Below are positions 1 to 7,638 of a DNA stretch of 14,398 nt, one piece after another. Under the pieces are notes generated by a model. The model was not told where the DNA came from. It saw only the letters and a program-made list of their open reading frames with translations, and searched no databases. The stretch's first letter is position 1, and each line of letters begins with the position of its first letter. Both the position numbers and the translations under genes were made by a program. Origin of the DNA: Streptosporangiaceae bacterium (GTDB taxonomy: Bacteria > Actinomycetota > Actinomycetes > Streptosporangiales > Streptosporangiaceae). The stretch covers positions 1 to 14,398 of the forward strand of contig JASIGD010000572.1 in NCBI GenBank assembly GCA_030045295.1, given 5' to 3'.

Positions 1-431
1 AAGGTGAAGAGCACCTCGGTCATCAGCATGTGCTCGTCTTCGATCTGGAACCCGTCGAGCAGGACCGGCAGCGTGGCCACGGTCGCCCACAGCTTCGGCA
101 CCTTGCTGCGCCGGGCCAGCGCGTAGATCATGACCGCGATGCCCAGCCCCATGAGGTGCTGCAGGCCGGTTACCAGCGCGAAGCTGTGAAACGGCTCGAG
201 GACACGCAGGAACAGGGAGTAGCCCGTGGTCTTGGACAGGTCCGGCCGCAGCCGCAGCGCGGCACCCACGTACACGTAGGAATCGCCGGCGAACCACAGC
301 GCGCCGGGAAAACCGAGCATGGCCAGCAGCCGCAGGGCTGCCCCCGCGGCCAGCGCCAGGGCGAATAGCGGATCGCGTGCGATAAGCTCACGCAGCCGGG
401 GCGGCACAGCGCGTGAAATGCCTGCGATCAC
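1..431 (-). CDS. Polytopic membrane protein, GT-C/GT39-like glycosyltransferase (N-terminal part, cut by window edge)
   Basis: Only the first 143 codons are in view; the gene runs off the left edge. The GTG start at 431 is chosen because GGAGGAAGG (439-447) lies about 7 bases upstream. The protein opens with a short basic cytoplasmic stretch, then a membrane segment (about residues 21-45), an external stretch GDSYVYVGAAL (49-59) carrying an acidic residue after the first membrane helix as in GT-C enzymes, another hydrophobic segment (about 83-106), and LLDGFQIEDEHMLMTEVLF (124-142). The acidic DxxxxEDEH pattern after a hydrophobic stretch recalls ArnT/PMT-like polyprenyl-phosphate-sugar transferases of actinobacteria. 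If so, it would transfer a sugar from a lipid carrier at the outer face of the membrane. Family assignment is inference from pattern; a polytopic protein of unknown function is the alternative. It lies 110 bases downstream of a GT4 gene on the same strand, and may also have its own promoter. Confidence 0.7.
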   Translation of the reverse strand, partial: MIAGISRAVPPRLRELIARDPLFALALAAGAALRLLAMLGFPGALWFAGDSYVYVGAALRLRPDLSKTTGYSLFLRVLEPFHSFALVTGLQHLMGLGIAVMIYALARRSKVPKLWATVATLPVLLDGFQIEDEHMLMTEVLFT

Positions 432-476
432 GCCGATCCTTCCTCCGCGCCTGCAAAGCGAGGTGAGCCGAGGATG

Positions 477-482
477 ACGTTA
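477..482 (-). promoter_or_regulatory. Candidate -10 box for the membrane protein gene starting at 431
   Basis: On the minus strand TAACGT fits the actinobacterial TANNNT -10 pattern. TTCCCG lies 17 bases further upstream as a poor -35. Transcription would begin near 470 and give a leader of about 40 bases that includes the strong ribosome binding site. The same hexamer precedes the gene starting at 14104. This is pattern only; short boxes occur by chance. Confidence 0.25.
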
Positions 483-541
483 TCCCCTGGGCGGCGCCGC
501 GGGAATTGGACACGCAACAATAGCACGGGTCCGCACCTCGG

Positions 542-1639
542 TTACGGAACCTTCGCCCATGCTTCCAGCTGGGCGACGAACGCCCGGGCGTCCGCGGGCC
601 AGCCGAGAGACCTGCGGGCCGCCTCGTGTCCGCGGCGTCCCATCTTCGTCCGCAACGAGGAATCCGCGGCCAGCTCGAGTATCGCCTCGGCCGCGGCGCG
701 AGAGTCGCCGAACGGCACCACGTACCCGCATTCATGCTGGACGACCAGTTCCGCCGCGGCCGGCAGCGGCGTGGTCACCACCGGCACGCCCCGCGCCATG
801 TACTCCACCACCTTGGTAGGCAGCGAGTGCCGGAAGTTCGGCTCATCCTGGAGCAGCGACAGGCCGGCCAGCGCGCCGTCCACCATCAGCACGGCCCGGT
901 CGTTCGGGACGAATCCGGGCCATTGGAGCAGGCCCTCGGCTTGCGCGGGCTCGATCCGCGCCCGCGCGCGCGCGTCGGCCGGGCCGATCAGCTGCACCGT
1001 GATGTTGTGCGGGCGGAGCAGCCTGGCCAGCTCGATCATCTCCCCGACCCCGCGGTCCGGCGACAGGTGACCGAGGTAGACGACCCGGCGGTCGTCGCCT
1101 GGAGGGGCCAGCGCCTCCGGCACGTACGTCGTGTTCGGCACGACCGGATGCGGCCGGCTGAACCTCGGGACGTACCCCTGCTCGGCCAGGATCAGGTGCA
1201 CCCGCCGCTCGGCGGTACGCTCCGCGGCGTGTACCGCCATGGCGGCCGCGGGCCGGAGCGGGCGCGGCAGCCAGGGTTTGGTGCTGAGCGCGGCGGCGGT
1301 GTCCTCGTGCACGTCCCAGACGGTAGGCGGACGCTTGCCTCGTGCGGGCAGCGCGAGTAGCAGCTCCGGATCGTGGATCAGCAGAAGATCGGCGCCGGCG
1401 GCGTGCCGGGCGAGCTGTTTGCGGGCCGCGAGCAAGGCGCCGAGCCTGCGCCGGCCCACCGCCCGCGGGACCGGAATGACCTGCAGCTGCGGCCTGGACC
1501 GTTCGGGATAAAAATTCTCCGGATCCACCGGAGCGATGTAGGTGACCTGGTGCCCGGCCTCCAGCAGGGCCCGGATCTGCCGGTGGTAGATGCGCGCGTC
1601 GGCGGGATGGTGGACGATCGTGCATACCAGCACCCGCAT
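542..1639 (-). CDS. GT4-family glycosyltransferase
   Basis: This 365-residue GT-B enzyme is expected to transfer a sugar from a nucleotide donor to a growing glycan on the cytoplasmic face of the membrane. The N-terminal Rossmann-like half shows a beta strand followed by HHPADARIYHRQIRALLEAGH (about 10-30), a common opening in capsule-type GT4 enzymes. DPELLLALP (90-98) and VWDVHEDT (107-114) follow. The C-terminal donor-binding half begins near VVYLGHLSPDRG (186-197) and carries SLPTKVVEYMARGVPVV (272-288), with the usual acidic residue E279 and a second at E297. The ATG at 1639 has AGGAG about 6 bases upstream. The start lies 22 bases after the stop of the dehydrogenase gene, so the two are probably co-transcribed. 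Donor and acceptor cannot be read from the sequence; a uronic acid transferase is possible because of the neighbours. Confidence 0.9.
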   Translation of the reverse strand: MRVLVCTIVHHPADARIYHRQIRALLEAGHQVTYIAPVDPENFYPERSRPQLQVIPVPRAVGRRRLGALLAARKQLARHAAGADLLLIHDPELLLALPARGKRPPTVWDVHEDTAAALSTKPWLPRPLRPAAAMAVHAAERTAERRVHLILAEQGYVPRFSRPHPVVPNTTYVPEALAPPGDDRRVVYLGHLSPDRGVGEMIELARLLRPHNITVQLIGPADARARARIEPAQAEGLLQWPGFVPNDRAVLMVDGALAGLSLLQDEPNFRHSLPTKVVEYMARGVPVVTTPLPAAAELVVQHECGYVVPFGDSRAAAEAILELAADSSLRTKMGRRGHEAARRSLGWPADARAFVAQLEAWAKVP

Positions 1640-1661
1640 CGAGGTCTCCTGCGCGTCCGGG

Positions 1662-2936
1662 TCAGAGGGCCTCGACGTGCGGCGTGGCCGGGGTCGTCGG
1701 GATGACGCCTCGGGTGTCGAGCAGCAGGCGGGCGCCGCGGGCGATCTTGGCCGGGTCGTAACATTGGTGGGCCTGCAGCAGGATCACCAGGTCGGCGGCG
1801 TCCAGCGCGGTGTCCAGGTCGGTCTGGCGCGGGATGACCTGCTCGTCGACCTGCCAGCCGGGCACGTACGGGTCGTGGTAGCTAACGGCGGCGCCCCGGG
1901 CGAGCAGCTTACGGGCGATCGGCCGGGCCGGGGATTCGCGCTGGTCGGCGATGTCGCGCTTGTAGGTCACGCCGAGCAGCAGCACCTTGGCCCCGTTGAC
2001 CGGCAGGGCGTGGCGGTTGAGCAGCTCGGCGGCGCGGTCGGTGACGTAGCCCGGCATCCGGCTGTTGATCTCCTGGGCCAGCTCGACGAACCGGAACGGG
2101 TAGCCCAGCGTCCGGACCTTGTAGGACAGGTAGTTGGGGTCGATGGGGATGCAGTGCCCGCCGACGCCGGGCCCGGGATAGAACGGCTGGAATCCGAACG
2201 GCTTGGTCGCCGCGCACCGGATCGCGTCCCACAGGTCCACGTCCAGCTCCCGGCAGAAGATCGCCATCTCGTTGACCAGCGCGATGTTCACGTGCCGGTA
2301 GGTGTTCTCCAGCAGCTTGGCCATCTCCGCCTCGCGCGCCGACTTGGCCCGCACCACCTGATCGCAGATGCGCGCGTAGAACGACTCCGCGGCGTCGGTG
2401 CACGACGGGGTCAGCCCGCCGACGATCTTGGGCGTGTTGGCGAACCCGTAGACCGGGTTGCCAGGGTCGATCCGCTCCGGTGAGAACGCGAGCGCGAAAT
2501 CGATCCCCGCGGTCAGCCCGGACACCTTGTCCAGCAGCGGCCGGACCACCTCCTCGGTGGTCCCCGGGTAGGTGGTCGACTCCAGCGACACCAGCGTGCC
2601 CGGCCGCAGCAGCCGGCCCGCGGTGTGCGCCGCGGCGCGGACCGCGCTCAGGTCCGGGCCGTCGGCCTCCGACAGCGGCGTCGGCACGCAGATCACGATC
2701 ACGTCCTGCGGCCCGATCCGGGCCTCGTCGGCGACGGCCCGGAACCCCTGGCCGAGCATCTCGGCGACCTCGGCGCCGGTGACGTCATCGACGTGCGACC
2801 GGCCCGCCATCAGCCCGGACACGATCTGCTCGCTGGAGTCGTAGCCAGTCACCCGGGACCCTGACCGCGCCGCCGCGATGGCAAGCGGCAGGCCAACGTA
2901 ACCCAGCCCGATCACCAGTACGTCCTTCGCCGGCAT
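1662..2936 (-). CDS. UDP-N-acetyl-hexosamine 6-dehydrogenase (WbpA/WecC type)
   Basis: This enzyme oxidises C6 of a UDP-N-acetylhexosamine to the uronic acid with two NAD+. Length (424 residues) is normal for the family. The N-terminal Rossmann fold has VIGLGYVGLPLA (8-19). The middle carries CVPTPL (83-88), SLESTTYPGTT (117-127) and FSPERIDPGN (151-160). Catalytic residues are in place: K207 in EMAKLLENTYR and the nucleophile C262 in GVGGHCIPIDP (257-267). The C-terminal domain has LLGVTYKRDIADQRESPA (320-337). GGHCIPIDP and SPERxDPGN are more typical of WbpA (UDP-GlcNAc oxidation) than of WecC (UDP-ManNAc oxidation), so the substrate is open. With the divergent epimerase, either order leads to UDP-ManNAcA or a relative. 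AGGAG lies very close (3 bases) to the ATG at 2936. The start is 12 bases past the stop codon of the upstream GT gene, so the two are likely in one operon. Confidence 0.94.
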   Translation of the reverse strand: MPAKDVLVIGLGYVGLPLAIAAARSGSRVTGYDSSEQIVSGLMAGRSHVDDVTGAEVAEMLGQGFRAVADEARIGPQDVIVICVPTPLSEADGPDLSAVRAAAHTAGRLLRPGTLVSLESTTYPGTTEEVVRPLLDKVSGLTAGIDFALAFSPERIDPGNPVYGFANTPKIVGGLTPSCTDAAESFYARICDQVVRAKSAREAEMAKLLENTYRHVNIALVNEMAIFCRELDVDLWDAIRCAATKPFGFQPFYPGPGVGGHCIPIDPNYLSYKVRTLGYPFRFVELAQEINSRMPGYVTDRAAELLNRHALPVNGAKVLLLGVTYKRDIADQRESPARPIARKLLARGAAVSYHDPYVPGWQVDEQVIPRQTDLDTALDAADLVILLQAHQCYDPAKIARGARLLLDTRGVIPTTPATPHVEAL

Positions 2937-2946
2937 GTGCTCCTAC

Positions 2947-4728
2947 CTAGATTGCGCCCAGGCGCGCGTACGCGTCCCGGTACCGTGCCGCGTTGTGCGT
3001 CCAGGTGCGGTCCCTGGCCACCCATTCGCGGGCGTTGTCTCCCAGCTTCCTTCTCACGTCCGGACTGCTAACCAAGAGCTCAAGACTATCGGCTAGCGCT
3101 ACCGGATCTTGCGGCGTTGTTAGTGTCCCGGTCACTTCGGGTTTGATGATTTCGGCGAGTGCCTTCACGTCGCTGGCCACGACGCACAGCCCGCTGGCCA
3201 TGGCTTCCACCGGTTTCAAGGGGGTAACCAGCTGACATACCCTGTCCCGCGTGCGGGGGACGACGAAGACATCGAGGAGCGCGTGGAAGTCACGTACGTC
3301 CGCCGTCGGGACGCGGCCGGTGAAGACGGCCGCCTCGCTCAGGCCGAGGCCTGCCGCCTGACGCTGCAAGGCGGCGCGTTCGGGTCCGTCCCCGACGATC
3401 AGCGCCCGCACCGGCAGGCCGCGCCCTCTGAGCAGCTGGACCGCCTCGAGCAGCGTGCCGATGCCTTCGTGCGGGACCAGGCTGGACACCACGCCGACGA
3501 CGTGCTCGTCCGCGCCGAGACCCAGCGCGGCCCGCAGGGCGGTCGCGTCGGGCAGCGGCTGGAGGAATTCCTCGGACACGGCGTTCGGCACGATGAGGAC
3601 CTTCCCGGCGGGCACGCCGCGACCGACGATCTCGTCGCGCATGGCCTCGCCGAGGGTCACGACGAGGCCGGCCGCCAGCATGCACCGGGTCTCGAGGTCG
3701 CGGTTGCGGCGGTACAGTTCGCTGCCGGCGAGCTCCTCCCCGCGCGGGTGCCGGGACAGCCAGGTGTCCTCCCAGAACCCGCGAACTTCGTACACGACCG
3801 GCAGCCCGTACCGCTCCCCCAGGGCGAGCGCGATCCGGGCGTTCGCGTAGTTGCTCGCGGCGTGCAGGACCGCGGGTCGGACCTGCGCGGTCAGCGCGGC
3901 GGCCTGACCCAAGGCCAGGTCGGCGGCGGCGTCGGCGTGCCCGGGCAAGAGCCACGGCAGCAGCCGGTGATACGGGATGCCGTCCAGCATGACCAGGCGC
4001 CTGCCGTCGATCCTGCCCTGGGTCACCGGGTACCCGCACCTGGTCACCACCTGCGGGTCAAGCCCCGCGGCGCGCTGGGCGAGGGCGATCTCGTGCGTCC
4101 TGATGGTGTAGCCGGCGCTCGTCGGGGGCAGCGCGTCGGTCACCAGATGCAGTATGCGCCCGGGGGTTCCGGCGGAATCCCGGCCGGGCCCGCGTGCGTC
4201 CTGGTCGGCCCGCGGGCGCGGTGGCACGCCGCTAAGGACCGCCCGCTCGGCGGCCAGGGTCTTGCGCAGCCGGCGCGCCCGCAGGTTACGCGCGTCGCCG
4301 TGCGCCTGGTCGAGAGCCTGGATGGCCTCGGTGAGGCGGCCCTCGCGCCAGGCCAAGCGCGCCGTCAGTACCGGCCGGGAACGGTCGTTCCGAGCGAGCC
4401 TGCCCAGAGCGGCGGCCGCGACCTCGGGCTGGTCGACGGCCAGGCTGAACGCGGCGAGGCGCCTGGGCGAGGCGTCGAGCGCAGCCAGCGCCCCGGCCCT
4501 GTCACCCGCACCCCACAGCACCGTCGCCCGCCCGTACGGACCTGCGAGTCGAAGGCACCCGCGCAGCGGGTTGGGCAGTACTCTTTGGGCGAGAACCAGG
4601 GCACGGACCGGGTCGGAGGCCACGTGCCGCCAGGCGATCGAGGTCGCGAGCGCGAGCGCACGGGGCGATACGTGCGTGTCGTGGAGGCGGGAGGCTTGGG
4701 ACCCCGGCCGACGCGGGGCGGACGTCAT
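2947..4728 (-). CDS. GT4-family glycosyltransferase with N-terminal helical (TPR-like) extension
   Basis: The product is 593 residues with the ATG at 4728. Residues about 20-165 are Ala/Leu/Arg-rich and helical, with TPR-like units around GDRAGALAALDASP and EGRLTEAIQALDQA. A Pro/Arg/Gly linker follows. A GT-B fold begins near 191 with ILHLVTDALPPTSAGYTIRTHEIA-type sequence, where GYTIRTHEI (206-214) resembles exopolysaccharide GT4 enzymes. EVRGFWEDTW (314-323), VGVVSSLVPHEGIGTLLEA (411-429) and LVGDGPER-type sequence (444-450) follow. The donor site VTPLKPVEAMASGLCVVAS (501-519) holds E508, with E526 after it. An upstream in-frame ATG at 4779 is rejected because it would overlap the divergent wecB start. 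No ribosome binding site precedes 4728, but a -10-like TATCAT lies 8 bases upstream, suggesting a leaderless message. Codons for about residues 517-557 are less GC-rich than the rest. It is the first gene of the leftward string. Confidence 0.88.
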   Translation of the reverse strand: MTSAPRRPGSQASRLHDTHVSPRALALATSIAWRHVASDPVRALVLAQRVLPNPLRGCLRLAGPYGRATVLWGAGDRAGALAALDASPRRLAAFSLAVDQPEVAAAALGRLARNDRSRPVLTARLAWREGRLTEAIQALDQAHGDARNLRARRLRKTLAAERAVLSGVPPRPRADQDARGPGRDSAGTPGRILHLVTDALPPTSAGYTIRTHEIALAQRAAGLDPQVVTRCGYPVTQGRIDGRRLVMLDGIPYHRLLPWLLPGHADAAADLALGQAAALTAQVRPAVLHAASNYANARIALALGERYGLPVVYEVRGFWEDTWLSRHPRGEELAGSELYRRNRDLETRCMLAAGLVVTLGEAMRDEIVGRGVPAGKVLIVPNAVSEEFLQPLPDATALRAALGLGADEHVVGVVSSLVPHEGIGTLLEAVQLLRGRGLPVRALIVGDGPERAALQRQAAGLGLSEAAVFTGRVPTADVRDFHALLDVFVVPRTRDRVCQLVTPLKPVEAMASGLCVVASDVKALAEIIKPEVTGTLTTPQDPVALADSLELLVSSPDVRRKLGDNAREWVARDRTWTHNAARYRDAYARLGAI

Positions 4729-4736
4729 CACGGCAG

Positions 4737-4742
4737 ATGATA
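4737..4742 (-). promoter_or_regulatory. Candidate -10 box for the leftward gene string
   Basis: On the minus strand TATCAT, a close match to TATAAT, ends 8 bases before the ATG at 4728, so transcription could start at or next to the start codon. No convincing -35 is visible. The box lies in the 41-base spacer between the two divergent strings and overlaps the palindrome GATATC (4739-4744). Confidence 0.45.
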
Positions 4743-4769
4743 TCGGTTCAGGCGGACGGAAAGGACGCG

Positions 4770-5861
4770 ATGCGCGCACCTATCACGCATGTGCTGGGCG
4801 CCCGGCCGAATTTCATGAAGGCCGCGCCGGTCATCGGCGCCCTGGCGGCGGCCGGTCACGAGCAGCGGATCGTGCATACCGGGCAACATTATGACGAGCA
4901 GATGTCGGATGTCTTTTTCGTCCAGCTAGGCCTGCCCCGGCCGGACGTGAACCTCGGGGTCGGCTCGGGGAGCCACGCGCGGCAAACCGCCGAGGTGATG
5001 ACCGGGATGGAACGGGAGTTCACCCAGAATTCGCCTGCGCTGGCGGTGGTCTACGGCGATGTCAATTCCACCCTCGGGGCGGCGCTGGCCGGCGCCAAGC
5101 TCGGCGTTCCGCTGGCGCACGTGGAGGCCGGGCTCCGCAGCTTCGATGATTCGATGCCGGAGGAGATCAACAGGCGGCTGACCGACCAGCTGTGCGCCTT
5201 GCTTTTCGCGACCTCGCCGGAAGCAGTCGGGCATCTGGCCCGGGAGGGCCGTCCGGTGAGCTCGGTGTACCTGGTCGGCAACCCGATGATCGACACGCTG
5301 CTGGCTCACCTGGACCGGTTCGACACCGCGGCGGCGCGCGCCGCGCTCGGGCTGCCGGACCGGTACATCATGGCCACCTTGCACCGGCCGGCTAACGTCG
5401 ACGACCCGCAGGCGGCAGCCGCCCTGGTCCGAGCCCTGCACGAAGTGGCCGATGAGCTGGACGTGGTCATCCCGGTGCACCCGCGAGGCCGGGCCGCGCT
5501 GGAGGCCGCCGGGCTCGGCGCGCACCCGCGGGTGCGCGTCCGCGACCCGCTGGGCTACCTGGAGTTCATGGCCCTGGTCAAGGGGGCCAGTGCGGTGATC
5601 ACCGATTCGGGCGGCGTCCAGGAAGAAACCACCCTGCTCCGGGTGCCGTGCCTGACCCTGCGGCCGAACACCGAGCGGCCCATCACCATCACCAGCGGCA
5701 GCAACCGCCTGGTCACCGCCGCCGAGCTGGCCTCCGCGGTGCTCAAGGCCTGCCACGACGGGCGTTACGCGGGCGAGCTACCGCCCCTGTGGGACGGTAA
5801 GGCCGGCCCGCGGATCGCCCGGATCATCAGGGCCTGGCTGGATCCGGAGGACCGCCGATGA
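4770..5861 (+). CDS. wecB: UDP-N-acetylglucosamine 2-epimerase, non-hydrolysing
   Basis: It interconverts UDP-GlcNAc and UDP-ManNAc in the cytoplasm, feeding ManNAc-type sugars or, after oxidation, ManNAcA. The chosen ATG at 4770 has AAGGA 5 bases upstream and gives 363 residues, normal for the family. An in-frame ATG at 4737 lacks such a site and would add 11 atypical residues. Family signatures in order: LGARPNFMKAAPVI (9-22), HTGQHYDEQMSD (36-47), VYGDVNSTLGA (94-104, D97), HVEAGLRSFDDSMPEEINR (117-135, E119 and E132), ATLHRPANVDD (202-212, H205) and ITDSGGVQEE (277-286). The ARPNFMKAAP opening differs from the TRPEAIKMAP of enterobacterial WecB but is frequent in other bacteria. The TGA overlaps the next ATG as ATGA at 5858-5861, so translation is probably coupled. 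The partner dehydrogenase sits in the divergent string. Confidence 0.95.
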   Translation: MRAPITHVLGARPNFMKAAPVIGALAAAGHEQRIVHTGQHYDEQMSDVFFVQLGLPRPDVNLGVGSGSHARQTAEVMTGMEREFTQNSPALAVVYGDVNSTLGAALAGAKLGVPLAHVEAGLRSFDDSMPEEINRRLTDQLCALLFATSPEAVGHLAREGRPVSSVYLVGNPMIDTLLAHLDRFDTAAARAALGLPDRYIMATLHRPANVDDPQAAAALVRALHEVADELDVVIPVHPRGRAALEAAGLGAHPRVRVRDPLGYLEFMALVKGASAVITDSGGVQEETTLLRVPCLTLRPNTERPITITSGSNRLVTAAELASAVLKACHDGRYAGELPPLWDGKAGPRIARIIRAWLDPEDRR

Positions 5862-7606
5862 GTACGGTGACGGATGTGACCGGCGAGCCGGATCGGATCC
5901 CGGCGGACGATCCCGGGCTGGCGGGTGACCTCGGTCCGGCGGCGGAGTCCGAGCCCGTGGGCGATCCCGGCCTAGCCGCCGAGCGCGACCGGCTGGCGCG
6001 GACGCTGCGTGAGACCAGGCTCCAGCTGGCCATGACGCAGGCCCGGCTGGCCGCGCTCGAGCAGTCCGCGACGATGGAACTCGGCCGCACAATCGCGCGC
6101 GCGGCGCAGCGCCCGTGGTCGCGCGGGGTGCAACTGCCGCTCAAGCTGATCCAGCTGTGGCGGGACCGCGGCAGCCCAGCCGGGCCGGGGCCGGCCACCC
6201 TCGCGCTGGCGTCCGCGCAGCTTGGTGACCTGGCTGGCGCCGGTGAGCGGTTCCTTTCCGCGCTGACCGCTCCCGGCCTGGGCGCACCGGAGGCCGCCTC
6301 GGCCGCGTTCACCCCGCCGGGGCTCGTCATCACCGGCGTGCTCACCGCGCAGGGGTGCGCCGCACTCGGCCCGGACGCGGCGGTTCACCCGCTGCTGCCG
6401 CACGACGCCGACGTGATGATGGAAAGCTCGGGCGCTGACATCGTCCTGATTGAAGCGGCGGCCATGCTGGCCGGATCGGCCTGGGCCTACGCCGGCGATC
6501 CGGCCGGGACCGACCGCGGCAGGCGGCTCGGCCGGCTGATCGCGGCGGCGCGTGCGCTGGGCAAGCCGGTGGTCTTCGTCCGCAATGTCCCCGCGCATGT
6601 GGCGCCGGGCCTGGACTGGGTCGGCGCCAGCTGCGACGCGGTACTGGACGACGGGCTGGGAGTGCAGCTGGCCAGATTCAACCCGATCGGGCTGGCGGGC
6701 GATCGTCCGTGCGACCCGGTCTACGCTGGCCAGCGGGATCCCCGCGAGCCGCCCGGCGTGCGCACCTTGCTTGATTCCCTGGCCGGGTCGGTGAAGGTCA
6801 CCGGCGAGCTGCCGTGGCGCCAGCTGCCTGCGCTCTACCGGGAGCACGCGTTGTTCCTGACGGCCTCGGCGGGCCAGGCGCGAGAGCAACTCGCCTGCGG
6901 CGCGCGCGTGATCATGCTCACGGGCGAGCAGGCCTGGACCGCGTCTGCGCTGCAGGAGCGGGTCACATCGGCCCGAGCTGAGCGGCCGCCCGGCGAGGCT
7001 GAGATCCTTCCCGTACTACACGAAATCTTCGCTGCGCACGCCACTCCGGTAAGGCTCGCGGCGCTCGCCACCGCCACCGGATTGCCCGACCGCCTGGTCG
7101 CCGGGCGGCAGATCGCGGTTCTGACCTGCGTGCAGAACCCCGGTGAGGCCGCTGCCCTGTCCGCCCGCCTGCGCCGACAACAGCTCGCTCCGGCCGAACT
7201 CGCCGTGGCGGTCCGGACGCGCGACGGCGAGGGCGCCGAGCCATCGTGCCGGGACGTCACCGCCGCGCTCGGCGATCTCGCCGACCTCGGCGTGCTGATC
7301 ACCGCGATCCCCGAGGATCCCGCGGTGCCCGACGCCGCGGGCAGCGGGGGACAGGACCGGTGGGTGTCCCGCACCGCGACCGCGGCCCGCTCGCCGTGGG
7401 CGGCGCCGTGGCAGGCCGGCCGCGAGTACGACGACTCTTACCTGCTCGATCTGGCCTGCGCACGGGAGTGCTCGCAGGCGGACGCGGTCGGGTACGCCGG
7501 GGCCGCCTACGCGTACGTAACCTCGCTCGAACCGGCGCTGGCCCGGCGGGAGTTCTTCGCCGCGGGCGGCTCCGGCCGCGGGCTGCGCCTGTTTTCCCTC
7601 AGATGA
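5858..7606 (+). CDS. Putative surface-glycan protein with coiled coil, CgeB-like region and GT2-like C-terminal region
   Basis: I do not firmly recognise this 582-residue protein. An acidic, Pro/Gly-rich N-terminus contains DPGLA twice (19-23 and 36-40). Residues 41-72 are a likely short coiled coil. A hydrophobic and basic stretch with ELGRTIARAAQRPWSRG (74-90) follows. Residues about 150-410 have alternating strand and helix character like CgeB/DUF3880-type GT-B proteins: a strand ending in ADIVLIEAAAML (193-204), then LIAAARALGKPVVFVRN (227-243), then SCDAVLDD (258-265). Residues about 418-582 open with IAVLTCVQNPGEA (419-431) and end with YDDSYLLDLACA (524-535) and SLEPALARREFF (556-567), resembling the end of GT2-like proteins of actinobacterial glycan loci. 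I see no clear EX7E motif or GT2 DXD motif, so catalysis is doubtful. Its ATG overlaps the wecB stop, and its stop overlaps an 11-codon ORF leading into the next gene. Confidence 0.8.
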   Translation: MSTVTDVTGEPDRIPADDPGLAGDLGPAAESEPVGDPGLAAERDRLARTLRETRLQLAMTQARLAALEQSATMELGRTIARAAQRPWSRGVQLPLKLIQLWRDRGSPAGPGPATLALASAQLGDLAGAGERFLSALTAPGLGAPEAASAAFTPPGLVITGVLTAQGCAALGPDAAVHPLLPHDADVMMESSGADIVLIEAAAMLAGSAWAYAGDPAGTDRGRRLGRLIAAARALGKPVVFVRNVPAHVAPGLDWVGASCDAVLDDGLGVQLARFNPIGLAGDRPCDPVYAGQRDPREPPGVRTLLDSLAGSVKVTGELPWRQLPALYREHALFLTASAGQAREQLACGARVIMLTGEQAWTASALQERVTSARAERPPGEAEILPVLHEIFAAHATPVRLAALATATGLPDRLVAGRQIAVLTCVQNPGEAAALSARLRRQQLAPAELAVAVRTRDGEGAEPSCRDVTAALGDLADLGVLITAIPEDPAVPDAAGSGGQDRWVSRTATAARSPWAAPWQAGREYDDSYLLDLACARECSQADAVGYAGAAYAYVTSLEPALARREFFAAGGSGRGLRLFSLR

Positions 7607-7638
7607 GCAGCTCAACAGGTAAGGAGTACCCGCGTTGA
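7603..7638 (+). other. 11-codon ORF bridging two genes (possible translational coupler)
   Basis: ATG at 7603 overlaps the preceding stop as ATGA (7603-7606). The reading frame runs 11 codons (MSSSTGKEYPR) and stops with a TGA that overlaps the TTG start of the next gene as TTGA (7635-7638). The ribosome binding site of the next gene, AAGGAG (7621-7626), lies inside it. A ribosome could re-initiate twice across the junction. No homologous peptide is known to me, and chance is a fair alternative. Confidence 0.3.

Noticed and set aside
1590..2483. Plus-strand open frame of 297 codons opposite the dehydrogenase
   Set aside because: It is complementary to catalytic motifs of the dehydrogenase and looks like a shadow with Val/Gly/Arg/Gln bias.
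3283..4740. 485-codon open frame on the plus strand, antisense to the first GT4 gene
   Set aside because: Composition is Arg/Gly/Pro/Gln-rich with no recognisable motif, and the opposite frame encodes a clear GT-B protein. Long antisense frames are expected at this GC content.
4729..4779. Upstream in-frame ATG (4779) for the GT4 gene
   Set aside because: It would overlap the divergent wecB start, adds 17 unremarkable residues, and has no ribosome binding site. The ATG at 4728 has a better-placed -10-like box.
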